The notes beneath the pieces are model-generated. The model worked only from the letters and a program-made list of their open reading frames with translations, did no database searches and was not told the DNA's origin. 64,000 nt of DNA from VRUE01 sp963774405. Lineage in GTDB: Bacteria; Actinomycetota; Thermoleophilia; Solirubrobacterales; 70-9. Numbering within the stretch: position 1 is the stretch's first letter; the number at the start of each line of letters is the position of its first letter. Made by a program: the position numbers and the translations under genes. Where the stretch lies: the NCBI GenBank assembly GCA_963774405.1, contig CAVZEV010000009.1, forward strand, positions 62,001 to 126,000, written 5' to 3'. Below, one piece after another: positions 51,694 through 59,312 of this stretch.

Positions 51694-53659
51694 CTTTGCC
51701 GGCGTGGATCGTGCCCGACTCGTCGACCTCCGCGCTCCAGCCGGGGGGAACGACGAAGGTGCTCTCGGGGAGCTCGAAGATCGCCGGTCCGGCGAGGGCG
51801 AGCCCGGCGCCCGGCTCGCCGCGCAGGACCGGCGTCTGCAGCCACTCGCCGTCGAAGCGGACCTCGCGCGAGCCGCGCTCGACCGTGCCGGCGGCGGCGG
51901 TGGGACGCGGGCGGGCGCCCGCGGTGACCATCGCCAGGCGGATGTCGACGAGCACGACCTCGGCCTCGGGGTCGCGATGGCCGTAGAGCCGCTCGTGGGC
52001 GGCGGCGAAGCGCTCGGCGAGGTCGGCCGGGTCGGGACGGGTCGAGCCGCTCACCGGCAGCTCGAAGGCCTGGCCGGCGTAGCGCAGCTCGTAGGTCACT
52101 TCGGCCCTCGCCTCCGGATCGCCGCCGAGCCCGGCGGCCAGCTCCGCGACCGCGGCGGCGACGCGCTCGGCGCTGAAGTCCTCGCCCGAGAGCATCACCG
52201 TGCGGGAGGTGTCGCGGCGGCGGTCCGAGGCGCAGAGGCCGAGCGCCGAGAGCACGCCGCCGGCCCGCGGGCAGAGGATGCGCCCGACCTCCAGCTCGGC
52301 GGCGATCGCCGCCGCGTGCATCGGGCCGGCGCCGCCGAAGGGCAGCAGGGCGAAGCGGCGGGGGTCGATGCCGCGCTCGACCGTGACCACGCGCAGCGCC
52401 CGCACCATCTCCTGGTTGGCGACGCGCACGATGCCCTCGGCGGTCTCGACCTCGCCGAGGCCGAGCTTCCCGGCCAGCTTCGCCACCGCCGCGCGCGCGG
52501 CGTCGACGTCCAGCGGCACCCCTCCGGCAAGCTCCGAGTCGGCGGCGAGCCGGCCGAGCAGCAGGTTGGCGTCGGTGACGGTGGGCTCCTCGCCGCCGCG
52601 GCCGTAGCAGGCGGGCCCCGGCTCGGCACCGGCCGAGCGCGGGCCGACGCGCAGGGCGCCGCCCTCGTCGCGCCAGCCGATCGAGCCGCCCCCGGCGCCG
52701 ACCGTGTGCACGTCGACCATCGGCAGCTGGATCACCCGGCCGGCGATCGTGCGCGAGTCGGTCCGCTTGACCTCGCCCTCCTCGACCACGCAGACGTCGC
52801 AGGAGGTGCCGCCCATGTCGAAGCCGAGTGCGTTGCCGTCGCCCGAGAGCTCGGCGAGCAGGCCCGCCCCGACCGCGCCCCCGGCCGGGCCCGAGAGCAC
52901 GCTCCAGGCGCCGGCTCGCGCCGCCTCCCCGGCCTCGGCAACCCCGCCCGAGGACTGCATCACCAGCGGTGCGGGCAGGCCGGCGGCGCTCGCCGCATCC
53001 TCCAGCCGCCCGAGGTAGCGGCCGAGCAGGGGGGAGAGGTAGGCGTCGATCGCGGTGGTCGAGCAGCGCTCGTACTCGCGGAAGCGGGGCAGGACCTCGT
53101 GCGAGGCGGAGACGTGGACGCCGGGCAGCTCGCTGCGCAGGTGCTCGGCGATGCGCCGCTCGTGGCCGGGCTCGAGGTAGGCGAAGAGCAGGCAGATCGC
53201 GACCGCCTCGGCGCCGCTGTCGCGGACGAGATCGGCGAGGCGCCCGGGCTCGGCTTCGCCCAGCGGCTCGATTACCTCCTGCGGGCCGACGCGCTCGGCC
53301 GCCTCGAAGCGCAGCTCAGGCCCGATCAGCGGCGCCGGCTTCGGGGCGCAGAGCCGGTAGAGCTGCGGCCGGTCCTGGCGGCCGATCTCGAGCACGTCGG
53401 CGAAGCCGCGGGTGGCGATCAGGGCGGTGCGGGCGCCGCGCTCCTCCAGCAGGGCGTTGGTGCCGACCGTCATCCCGTGGGCGAAGGTCTCGACCTCGCT
53501 CGCCGCGACGCCCGCCTTGGCGAGCACGGCCTCGACCGCGGCGATCACCGCGCGCGACTGGTCAGCCGGCGTGGTCGGCAGCTTGGCCGTGTGGAGTCGC
53601 TCGCCGTCGAAGAGGACGGCGTCGGTGAAGGTCCCGCCTACGTCGACACCGAGCAGCAC
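51680..53659 (-). CDS. hyuA: Hydantoinase A/oxoprolinase family protein
   Basis: ATPase subunit, 659 residues. The ASKHA phosphate loop is at the very start (LLGVDVGGTFTDAVLF); other conserved stretches are FAHGMTVGTNALLEERGA, LGFDMGGTSCDVCVVE and TVGAGGGSIGW. Together with HyuB it would hydrolyse a cyclic imide or 5-oxoproline with ATP; the substrate is not readable. Operon hyuA-hyuB with 14-base overlap. Confidence 0.92.
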   Translation of the reverse strand: MLLGVDVGGTFTDAVLFDGERLHTAKLPTTPADQSRAVIAAVEAVLAKAGVAASEVETFAHGMTVGTNALLEERGARTALIATRGFADVLEIGRQDRPQLYRLCAPKPAPLIGPELRFEAAERVGPQEVIEPLGEAEPGRLADLVRDSGAEAVAICLLFAYLEPGHERRIAEHLRSELPGVHVSASHEVLPRFREYERCSTTAIDAYLSPLLGRYLGRLEDAASAAGLPAPLVMQSSGGVAEAGEAARAGAWSVLSGPAGGAVGAGLLAELSGDGNALGFDMGGTSCDVCVVEEGEVKRTDSRTIAGRVIQLPMVDVHTVGAGGGSIGWRDEGGALRVGPRSAGAEPGPACYGRGGEEPTVTDANLLLGRLAADSELAGGVPLDVDAARAAVAKLAGKLGLGEVETAEGIVRVANQEMVRALRVVTVERGIDPRRFALLPFGGAGPMHAAAIAAELEVGRILCPRAGGVLSALGLCASDRRRDTSRTVMLSGEDFSAERVAAAVAELAAGLGGDPEARAEVTYELRYAGQAFELPVSGSTRPDPADLAERFAAAHERLYGHRDPEAEVVLVDIRLAMVTAGARPRPTAAAGTVERGSREVRFDGEWLQTPVLRGEPGAGLALAGPAIFELPESTFVVPPGWSAEVDESGTIHAGKGATR

Positions 53660-53673
53660 GGGTTGAAGCTAGC

Positions 53674-55119
53674 TCAGCGCCAGCTCTCGCGGCGCAGCTC
53701 GCCGTCGGCGGCGAGGACGAAATGGACGCCGTCGAGCGCGGGATCGGTGGCGGGGAAGTCGCCGCGCAGGTGGCCTCCGCGCGACTCGCGACGGGCCAGC
53801 GCGCCGGTCGCGATCGCCCGCGCGAGGGGGTAGGGGTCCTCCAGCAGCCGGCTCAGCCGCTCGGGGTCGCGGCGCGGGCCGGCGAGCTCCCAGACCGCGT
53901 CGCGGGTCGCCTCGCTCGGCGGCGCGAAGCGCCACTCGCCCGGCGGCGGCGGCTCGGCGGCGGCGGTTTCCGCCAGCGCCGCGCGCGCCGCCCGGGCGCC
54001 GAAGACGAAGCACTCGCTGAGCGAGTTGGAGGCGAGGCGGTTGGCCCCGTGCAGGCCGGTGCACGAGCACTCGCCGACGGCGAGGAGCCCGGCCAGCGAG
54101 GAGCGCCCGTCGAGGTCGACGACGACGCCGCCCATCGTGTAGTGCGCCGCGGGAGCGACCGGAATCAGCTCGCCGGCCGGTTCGAGGCCGGCCTCGCGCA
54201 GGGAGGCAAAGACGTTGGGGAAGCGGGCGGGGTCGAGGCCGCGCAGGTCGAGGTCGACCGCCGCGGCGCCGTCGGCCTCCATGCGGTCGAGCAGCGCCGT
54301 GGTGACGGCGTCGCGCGGGGAGAGCTCGTCGGTGAAGCGCCGCCCGGCGGCGTCGAGCAGGGTCGCTCCCTCGCCGCGCACCGCCTCGGTGATCAGCAGG
54401 CCGTCGAAGCGGGTGCCGGGCAGGAAGAGCGCGGTCGGGTGGAACTGGCAGAACTCGAGGTCGGCGAGGTCGGCGCCCGCGGCCGAGGCCATGGTCGGGC
54501 CGGCGCCGATCGCGCCCCATGGGTTCGAGGTGCGCCGCCACAGCGCCGCCGCTCCCCCCGTCGCCAGGATCGTCGCCGCCGCAGCGATCGGCTCGGCCTC
54601 GGTGAGCAGGCCGTGGCAGCGCTCGCCGTCGCTCCACAGGGCGGTCATCGAGGCCCGCTCGCGGACCTCGATTCGCCGCTCGCGGGCGACCATGGCGGCG
54701 AGCTTGGAGGTGATCTCGTGCCCGGTCGCGCTGCCGCCGGAGTGGACGATGCGGCGCCTGGTGTGACCGCCCTCGAGGCCCAGCGCCGGCTCCCCGTCGG
54801 CGTCTAAGTCGAAGACGACGCCGCGCGAGCGCAGCTCTTGCACCGCGGCCGGGGCCTCCTCGACCAGGGTCTGCACGGCCGCTGTCCGGCACAGCCCCCG
54901 CCCGGCGGCGAGGGTGTCGGCGGCGTGCTGCTCGGGCGAGTCGCCCGGCTCGAGCGCCGCGGCCAGGCCGCCCTGGGCCCAGTAGCTGGCGCTCTGGGAG
55001 AGCGGCGTGCGCGAGATCAGGCAGACGCGCGCGCCCTCCTCGGCCGCCTTCAGCGCCGTCCAGAGACCTGCCGCGCCGCCGCCGACGACGGCGACGTCGA
55101 ACTCGGCGCTGGGAGCTAT
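53674..55119 (-). CDS. nadB: L-aspartate oxidase
   Basis: FAD enzyme that oxidises aspartate to iminoaspartate for NAD synthesis. FAD loop FDVAVVGGGAAGLWTAL at the N-terminus, substrate region SASYWAQGGLAAAL, and SCTGLHGANRLASNSLSECFVFG in the C-terminal FAD half. About 480 residues, a little shorter than average. No ATG, GTG or TTG exists in frame just before the FAD motif; the frame instead runs back into the coiled-coil gene upstream. Either a base is missing here, or an unusual start (ATA at 55119) is used, so the N-terminus is uncertain. nadA and nadC are not in the window. Confidence 0.82.
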   Translation of the reverse strand: MAPSAEFDVAVVGGGAAGLWTALKAAEEGARVCLISRTPLSQSASYWAQGGLAAALEPGDSPEQHAADTLAAGRGLCRTAAVQTLVEEAPAAVQELRSRGVVFDLDADGEPALGLEGGHTRRRIVHSGGSATGHEITSKLAAMVARERRIEVRERASMTALWSDGERCHGLLTEAEPIAAAATILATGGAAALWRRTSNPWGAIGAGPTMASAAGADLADLEFCQFHPTALFLPGTRFDGLLITEAVRGEGATLLDAAGRRFTDELSPRDAVTTALLDRMEADGAAAVDLDLRGLDPARFPNVFASLREAGLEPAGELIPVAPAAHYTMGGVVVDLDGRSSLAGLLAVGECSCTGLHGANRLASNSLSECFVFGARAARAALAETAAAEPPPPGEWRFAPPSEATRDAVWELAGPRRDPERLSRLLEDPYPLARAIATGALARRESRGGHLRGDFPATDPALDGVHFVLAADGELRRESWR

Positions 55120-55534
55120 CGCCGCCCGGCCTCTCGCGGATCGCCTCGACCTGACCGCGCAGCCAGGCAGCTGCCGCTTCGCGAGCACGGGCCCGCTCGT
55201 CGGCGATCGCGCCCTCGGCCGCGGCGGCGCGCTTCTCCGCCTCGGCGATCCGCTGCTCGGTGGTCTCGGTCTGCGCCTCGATCTCGGCCAGCCGGCTCTC
55301 GGCCTCGGCGACGATCCGGTCCTTCGCCTCACGCTCGCGGCGCAGCTCCTCGGCGTGGGCGGCTTTGAGCTGCTCGAGCGCCTGCGAGGCCTTGGCGCGC
55401 TCGGTCTCGAGGTCGGTCTCGAGCGCCTCGATCTCGGCCGCCACCCGCTTCTCGGCGGCGCCGGCGGCAGCAGCCGCCTGCTCGAGGCGGCGCTTTGCCA
55501 TCTCGACCTGGGCGCTGAGATCCTCGCCGCTCAC
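55116..55534 (-). CDS. Coiled-coil protein upstream of nadB (3' end uncertain)
   Basis: Starts MSGEDLSAQVEMAKRRLEQAAAAAGAAEKRVAAE in outline and continues as a long Ala/Glu/Arg coiled coil with heptads to about residue 135. The frame stays open into nadB sequence without a natural stop; a one-base shift would give a TAG near 55116. So either an indel hides the real stop, or the coil is fused to NadB. Function unknown. Confidence 0.55.
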
Positions 55535-55547
55535 GGACTCGAATCTA

Positions 55548-56489
55548 TTACGCGCCGGCGAGGACGGCGCGGTAGGCCTCGAGCGTGCGCCGAGCCATGC
55601 GCGCCGCGGAGAGCGAGGCGGCGCGGGCCGACCCCTCGACCCGGGGGTCGGCGGAGTCGAGCAGGGGCGCCGCCGCGGCGCGCCAGCGCTCCAGCTCGAA
55701 GGGTGCGCAGAGGGCGCCGCGGACGCCGCCGAGGGCGTAGGGAGCTATGCCGACCGGGGTGGAGAGGACGGGCACGTCGCAGGCGAGCGCCTCGATCGCG
55801 GCGAGGCCGAAGCCCTCGTAGTCGGAGGTGACGAGGACCGCGTTCGCCGCGTTGACCCAGAGCGGCATCCGCTCGGGCTCGATCGCGCCGCCGGTGAGCA
55901 GCTCCGCCCCGCAGGCCGCGGCGAGCTCGGCGGCGCGGTCGTGGCGCTTCTCCGGGCGGGAGGGGTTGGCCGGGAAGAGCAGGTAGCGGCCCGCGGGCTC
56001 GAGCCCCAGCTCGCGCCGCGCCTCGGCCCGGGGGCGCGGCGCGAAGCGGCGCAGGTCGGGGCCGCAGGGCAGGATCGCCGAGCCCGGCACGGGGGGGAGG
56101 CCGGGGCGGCCGTCCTCCGATTCGAAGAGGGCGCGGGAGACGGCGGCGACGAGGTCGGCGCGCCAGGCGAGGCGGCGCGAGAGCGGCCCGACCAGCCAGT
56201 GGCGGACGTCGGTGCCGTGGAAGCTGACCACGAGGGGGCGGGCGCCGGCGAGGCGCGCGCACCAGCCGGCGAGGCCGTAGTGGGCATGGACGAGGTCGAA
56301 GCGCTCGCGGCGCAGCAGCCGGCGCAGGCGCCGGGTCGCCGGCAGGTATTCGCCGCGACCCGGGGGGAATTCGAAACGCACCAGCTCCACCCCGCAGCGC
56401 TCCAGCTCGTCGATCTGGTCGCGCACCCAGCGGCCGCGCTGCGGCGCCCCGGCGTCGGGGACGAAGTTGGTCACGATCAGCACGCGCAC
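55548..56489 (-). CDS. Glycosyltransferase, GT4-like
   Basis: GT-B fold glycosyltransferase of 313 residues. N-terminal MRVLIVTNFVPDAGAPQRGRWVRDQ and FDLVHAHYGLAGW, C-terminal donor site with TSDYEGFGLAAIEALACDVPVLSTPVG (E-x7-E motif). A retaining GT4-type enzyme that would add a sugar to a lipid or polysaccharide; donor and acceptor unknown. Single gene, starting about 35 bases from the duplicated leader of the next region. Confidence 0.88.
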   Translation of the reverse strand: MRVLIVTNFVPDAGAPQRGRWVRDQIDELERCGVELVRFEFPPGRGEYLPATRRLRRLLRRERFDLVHAHYGLAGWCARLAGARPLVVSFHGTDVRHWLVGPLSRRLAWRADLVAAVSRALFESEDGRPGLPPVPGSAILPCGPDLRRFAPRPRAEARRELGLEPAGRYLLFPANPSRPEKRHDRAAELAAACGAELLTGGAIEPERMPLWVNAANAVLVTSDYEGFGLAAIEALACDVPVLSTPVGIAPYALGGVRGALCAPFELERWRAAAAPLLDSADPRVEGSARAASLSAARMARRTLEAYRAVLAGA

Positions 56490-56524
56490 GGGCTGGAGGC
56501 TAGCTCCGCCGGGTCCCGAATCGC

Positions 56525-56606
56525 GTCACAGAGTTGGCACGAACGCGTCTTGTTCGGTGCGTCGAGGCCCTTGAGCATCGAGTCTCCAACTGCGAAAGAG
56601 GAGGTC
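56525..56606 (+). repeat. Pilin leader duplicate, copy 1 (before the FitAB-like module)
   Basis: The first 46 bases (56525-56570) are identical to 57286-57331, and similarity continues to a Shine-Dalgarno GAGGAGG (to 56606). Stems AGTTGG/CCAACT and CGAAC/GTTCG can form. It has no pilin start behind it; instead the antitoxin promoter follows. Confidence 0.75.
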
Positions 56607-56623
56607 GATATCATTGCTATCAT
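56607..56623 (+). promoter_or_regulatory. FitA-type operator with embedded -10 box
   Basis: GATATCATTGCTATC (56607-56621) has dyad ends GATA/TATC. TATCAT (56618-56623) is a likely -10 box, seven bases before the ATG at 56631, which would give a leaderless antitoxin transcript. Confidence 0.4.
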
Positions 56624-56630
56624 CGGGTTC

Positions 56631-56864
56631 ATGGCGCAGCTTCTCGTCCGCAACATCGAGGGGGATTTGGTCCGCGAGCTCAAGCTTCGGGCCGTTCGTC
56701 ACGGTCGATCTGCCGAGGAGGAGCACCGTCAGATCCTTCGCGATGCCCTGAGGCAGGGAGGCGCCCCCGTCTCCCTCAAGCAGCTGCTGATCGAGATTCC
56801 CGATGTCGGCGAGGATCGGGACTTCGAGCGTCCGCGCGATCGCGGTCGCTCACTCGAGCTGTGA
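56631..56864 (+). CDS. FitA-like ribbon-helix-helix antitoxin
   Basis: Antitoxin of 77 residues. AQLLVRNIEGDLVRELKLRAVRHGRSAEEEHRQILRDAL in outline is the FitA ribbon-helix-helix domain. The tail IEIPDVGEDRDFERPRDRGRSLEL would occupy the toxin active site. Stop overlaps the toxin GTG (GTGA). The module sits between the two copies of the pilin leader. Confidence 0.88.
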   Translation: MAQLLVRNIEGDLVRELKLRAVRHGRSAEEEHRQILRDALRQGGAPVSLKQLLIEIPDVGEDRDFERPRDRGRSLEL

Positions 56865-57286
56865 GCTACCTGGTCGATACCAATGTGATCTCAGAGCTGC
56901 GCAAGGGCAGGCGGGCCGAGCCGGCGGTCCTCGCCTGGTTCGCCGCGGTCGATGACGAGGAGCTTTATCTCAGCGTCCTGACCCTCGGTGAGATCCGGCG
57001 TGGGATCGAGAGCATCCGTCGCCGCGACGTCGCGGCCGCGGCCGCCCTCGACAGCTGGCTCGGGCGGATCTCCGAGACGCACCGCGAACGCGTGCTGCCG
57101 GTCGATCGGGCGGTTGCCGAGGAGTGGGGGCGGATCAACGTTCCAGATCCGCTCCCGGTGGTCGACGGCCTGCTCGCCGCGACCGCACGAGTCAACGGCC
57201 TGACCTTGGCGACCCGCAACGTCGCGGACATCGCTCCCACCGGGGTGGAGCACCTCAACCCGTTCACGGAGCCCTTCGCCAGTTAG
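56861..57286 (+). CDS. PIN-domain toxin, FitB/VapC type
   Basis: Toxin of 141 residues with GTG start overlapping the antitoxin stop. Active-site acids: Asp in YLVDTNVISELRKG (D6), Glu in LTLGEIRRGIE (about 45), Asp in LPVVDGLLAATA (about 103) and Asp/Asn region ATRNVADI. Complete FitB-like protein. Its stop codon's last base is the first base of the second leader copy. Confidence 0.9.
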   Translation: MSYLVDTNVISELRKGRRAEPAVLAWFAAVDDEELYLSVLTLGEIRRGIESIRRRDVAAAAALDSWLGRISETHRERVLPVDRAVAEEWGRINVPDPLPVVDGLLAATARVNGLTLATRNVADIAPTGVEHLNPFTEPFAS

Positions 57287-57366
57287 TCACAGAGTTGGCA
57301 CGAACGCGTCTTGTTCGGTGCGTCGAGGCCCTCCAGCATCGGTCTCCCAACCGCGAAAAGGAGGCG
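57286..57366 (+). repeat. Pilin leader, copy 2 (in front of the Flp pilin gene)
   Basis: Identical to 56525-56570 over the first 46 bases, then similar to the AAGGAGG Shine-Dalgarno that lies six bases before the pilin ATG at 57371. This copy is the working leader of the pilin gene. Stems GTTGG/CCAAC and CGAAC/GTTCG can form. Confidence 0.75.
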
Positions 57367-57370
57367 TTCG

Positions 57371-57616
57371 ATGCTTTACATGTTGATGGGGTACCTGCAC
57401 GCAGCGATCGAGGGGCGGCTGCGAGCGATCCGCTCGCTCGCCGGCGAGCGGGGCCAGGGGACGGTCGAGTACGTCGGCCTGATCCTGCTCGTCTCGCTGC
57501 TGATGGTCGGAATGGTGGCCGCGATGAAGGGCTTCAACGGCAAGCAGGGGACGGAGCTGGCGGACGTGATCGTCAACAAGATCAAGGAGGCGGTGGACAA
57601 GGTGGCGTTCAAATGA
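57371..57616 (+). CDS. Flp/TadE-type IVb pilin
   Basis: Short pilin of 81 residues. Prepilin-type site followed by the hydrophobic N-helix: GERGQGTVEYVGLILLVSLLMVGMVAAM, with Glu at the fifth place after the cleavage Gly as in Flp. No tad/cpa assembly genes are in the window, so the pilin is an orphan here. It lies between two toxin-antitoxin modules. Confidence 0.88.
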   Translation: MLYMLMGYLHAAIEGRLRAIRSLAGERGQGTVEYVGLILLVSLLMVGMVAAMKGFNGKQGTELADVIVNKIKEAVDKVAFK

Positions 57617-57729
57617 GCGCGCTGGAGGGGCGGTCCGTGCGGGCCGCCCCCGCCCTCCCGCCGCTGGGCCCGGTGGTGGGGGATTCGTTGCAGGGGCCGG
57701 TGGGTCGGATTCCGTCCGGCATGCGGCCT

Positions 57730-57747
57730 ATGCTGTATTACAGTATG
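57730..57747 (+). promoter_or_regulatory. Dyad operator at the start of the second PIN module
   Basis: CTGTA-T-TACAG (57733-57743) is a perfect dyad, extended imperfectly to ATGCTGTA/TACAGTAT, and it touches the ATG at 57745. The block CGGCCTATGCTG just upstream recurs at 58425-58436. Confidence 0.5.
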
Positions 57748-57981
57748 AGGCACCGAACTCAGCTATATCTCGATGAGGGCCAGTACCGCTGGCTGAAGCA
57801 GCGGGCGGGCGAGGCGGGGAGCATCGCCGCGGTCGTGCGCGACCTGATCGACGCCGAGCGCGCCCGCGGAGTCGATGCCGCCCGGGATCCCCTCCTCAGC
57901 TACCTCGTCGAGGAGGCGCCCGGCAAGGGCCGCAAGGGGACCAGCGTCAGCAGCCTGGATCGCGATCTCTACGGCTCATGA
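57745..57981 (+). CDS. VapB-like antitoxin
   Basis: Antitoxin of 78 residues. The N-terminal MRHRTQLYLDEGQYRWLKQRAGEAGSIAAVVRDLIDAE in outline is a ribbon-helix-helix of the VapB type, and the tail GRKGTSVSSLDRDLYGS is the usual toxin-binding end. Stop overlaps the toxin start by four bases (ATGA). Confidence 0.85.
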   Translation: MRHRTQLYLDEGQYRWLKQRAGEAGSIAAVVRDLIDAERARGVDAARDPLLSYLVEEAPGKGRKGTSVSSLDRDLYGS

Positions 57982-58388
57982 GATCGGTATTCATCGATAC
58001 CAGCGCCTTCGTCGCGCTGCGCAACTCTTCCGAGGCCGAGCACGAGCGGGCGCGTGCGGCGCTCGCCGGCCTGATCGCCGAAGGGGTGGCGCTCTTCACC
58101 TCCAACTACGTCTTCGCCGAGACCTACACGGCCCTGATGGTGCGCGTGGGCCGCGGCGAGGCGATCGAGTGGGGACGGCGCTTTCGCGACGGCGGCGCGA
58201 TCGATCTCGTCCACCTCGATCGGCCGACCGAGGAAAGGGCCTGGGAGATTCTCGAGCGCCACGAGGACAAGCGCTGGAGCTATGTCGACGCGACCTCGTT
58301 CGCCCTGCTCGAGCGTGGCGAGGAAAGCAGCGCGTTCGCCTTCGACGCCCACTTTTCCCAGCGAGGGCTGCAGCTGGTACCCAGCTAA
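57978..58388 (+). CDS. PIN-domain ribonuclease toxin (VapC-like)
   Basis: Toxin of 136 residues. Asp in VFIDTSAFVALRN (D7), Glu in NYVFAETYTALMV (about 48), Asp in WSYVDATSFALLE (about 101) and Asp in AFAFDAHFSQRG (about 119) form the acidic site. Full length. The following 190 bases hold a promoter and a hairpin but no gene. Confidence 0.9.
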   Translation: MRSVFIDTSAFVALRNSSEAEHERARAALAGLIAEGVALFTSNYVFAETYTALMVRVGRGEAIEWGRRFRDGGAIDLVHLDRPTEERAWEILERHEDKRWSYVDATSFALLERGEESSAFAFDAHFSQRGLQLVPS

Positions 58389-58404
58389 TATTTAATAGTT
58401 TCTA

Positions 58405-58434
58405 TTGACTGCTCAGGGAGTACCGGCCTATGCT
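58405..58434 (+). promoter_or_regulatory. Sigma-70-like promoter before rph
   Basis: TTGACT (58405-58410), 18-base spacer, TATGCT (58429-58434). The -10 region shares CGGCCTATGCTG with the operator region at 57724-57735. Transcription would begin near 58441 and run through a GC-rich leader or small RNA into rph. Confidence 0.55.
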
Positions 58435-58440
58435 GCGGCC

Positions 58441-58535
58441 AGGCTCGCGAGGCGCCGGGGTCGATCGAGGCCCGTGGAGATGCCAGAGGGCTACCCCAGT
58501 GGGAAGGAAGGGCCGCGCGCAGGCGCGGCCCTTCC
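58441..58535 (+). ncRNA. Candidate small RNA or rph leader ending in a strong hairpin
   Basis: About 95 bases between the promoter above and the 13-bp perfect hairpin GGAAGGGCCGCGC/GCGCGGCCCTTCC (58506-58518, 58523-58535). The hairpin could terminate a small RNA or sit in the 5' leader of rph. No known RNA family recognised; there is no T-run after the hairpin. Confidence 0.35.
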
Positions 58536-58578
58536 GCCAGTCCATCCGCACCGGTGCGACTGACTTAGACTCGCGCTC

Positions 58579-59307
58579 ATGCCAGCCTCCCGCAGCTACG
58601 ACCGCGCCCCTGCCGACATTCGTCCCGTCTCGATCGACCCGGAATTCGTCGACACCGCCGACGGCTCCGCCCTGATCACCCTCGGCCGCACCAGAGTGAT
58701 CTGCACGGCCTCGGTGAACAGCTCGGTGCCGCGCTGGATGCAGGGTCGCGGCAAGGGTTGGGTCACGGCCGAGTACGCGATGCTGCCCGCCTCCACCGGC
58801 GATCGCAAGGTGCGCGACATCGCCAAGGGCAAGCAGGACGGGCGCGGGGTGGAGATCCAGCGCCTGATCGGCCGCTCGCTGCGCGTGGTGCTCGATCCGA
58901 AGGCGCTCGGCGAGCGCAGCATCTACGTCGACTGCGACGTCCTGCAGGCCGACGGCGGCACCCGCTGCGCGGCGATTACGGGTGGTTACGTCGCCCTCAG
59001 GCTGGCCCTGCAGAAGCTCGTCGAGGCGGGCGAGCTGGAGACCCTGCCGCTGACCGGAACGGTCGCGGCGATCAGCGTCGGCGTCGTCGACGGCCGGCCG
59101 CTCTGCGATCTCGACTACTCCGAGGACTCGACCGCCGAGGTCGACGCCAACGTCGTCATGACCGGCGAGGGGGGGCTGGTCGAGGTGCAGGCGACGGCCG
59201 AGCGCACGCCGCTCTCGCGCGCCTCGCTCGACGAGCTGCTCGGCCTGGCCGAGATGGGGATCTCGCGCTTGCGCGGGGTGCAGGAGCGGGTAGCCGGCGG
59301 CGAGTAG
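58579..59307 (+). CDS. rph: Ribonuclease PH
   Basis: Phosphate-dependent 3'-5' exoribonuclease that trims tRNA precursors, 242 residues. Diagnostic stretches: GSALITLGRTRVICTASVN, TAEYAMLPASTGDR, EIQRLIGRSLR and DCDVLQADGGTRCAAITGGYVAL, then CDLDYSEDSTAEVDANVVMT. Ends directly before rdgB (5 bases), the common pairing. Confidence 0.96.
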   Translation: MPASRSYDRAPADIRPVSIDPEFVDTADGSALITLGRTRVICTASVNSSVPRWMQGRGKGWVTAEYAMLPASTGDRKVRDIAKGKQDGRGVEIQRLIGRSLRVVLDPKALGERSIYVDCDVLQADGGTRCAAITGGYVALRLALQKLVEAGELETLPLTGTVAAISVGVVDGRPLCDLDYSEDSTAEVDANVVMTGEGGLVEVQATAERTPLSRASLDELLGLAEMGISRLRGVQERVAGGE

Positions 59308-59312
59308 GGCTC

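Noticed and set aside
57286..57366. Pilin leader as a c-di-GMP-I riboswitch.
   Set aside because: The conserved core of that class is not visible; kept only as an unclassified structured leader candidate.
58441..58535. Signal recognition particle RNA, because of a GGAAGGAA stretch.
   Set aside because: The surrounding tetraloop and internal-loop sequence of SRP RNA is missing; the stretch is part of a simple hairpin.
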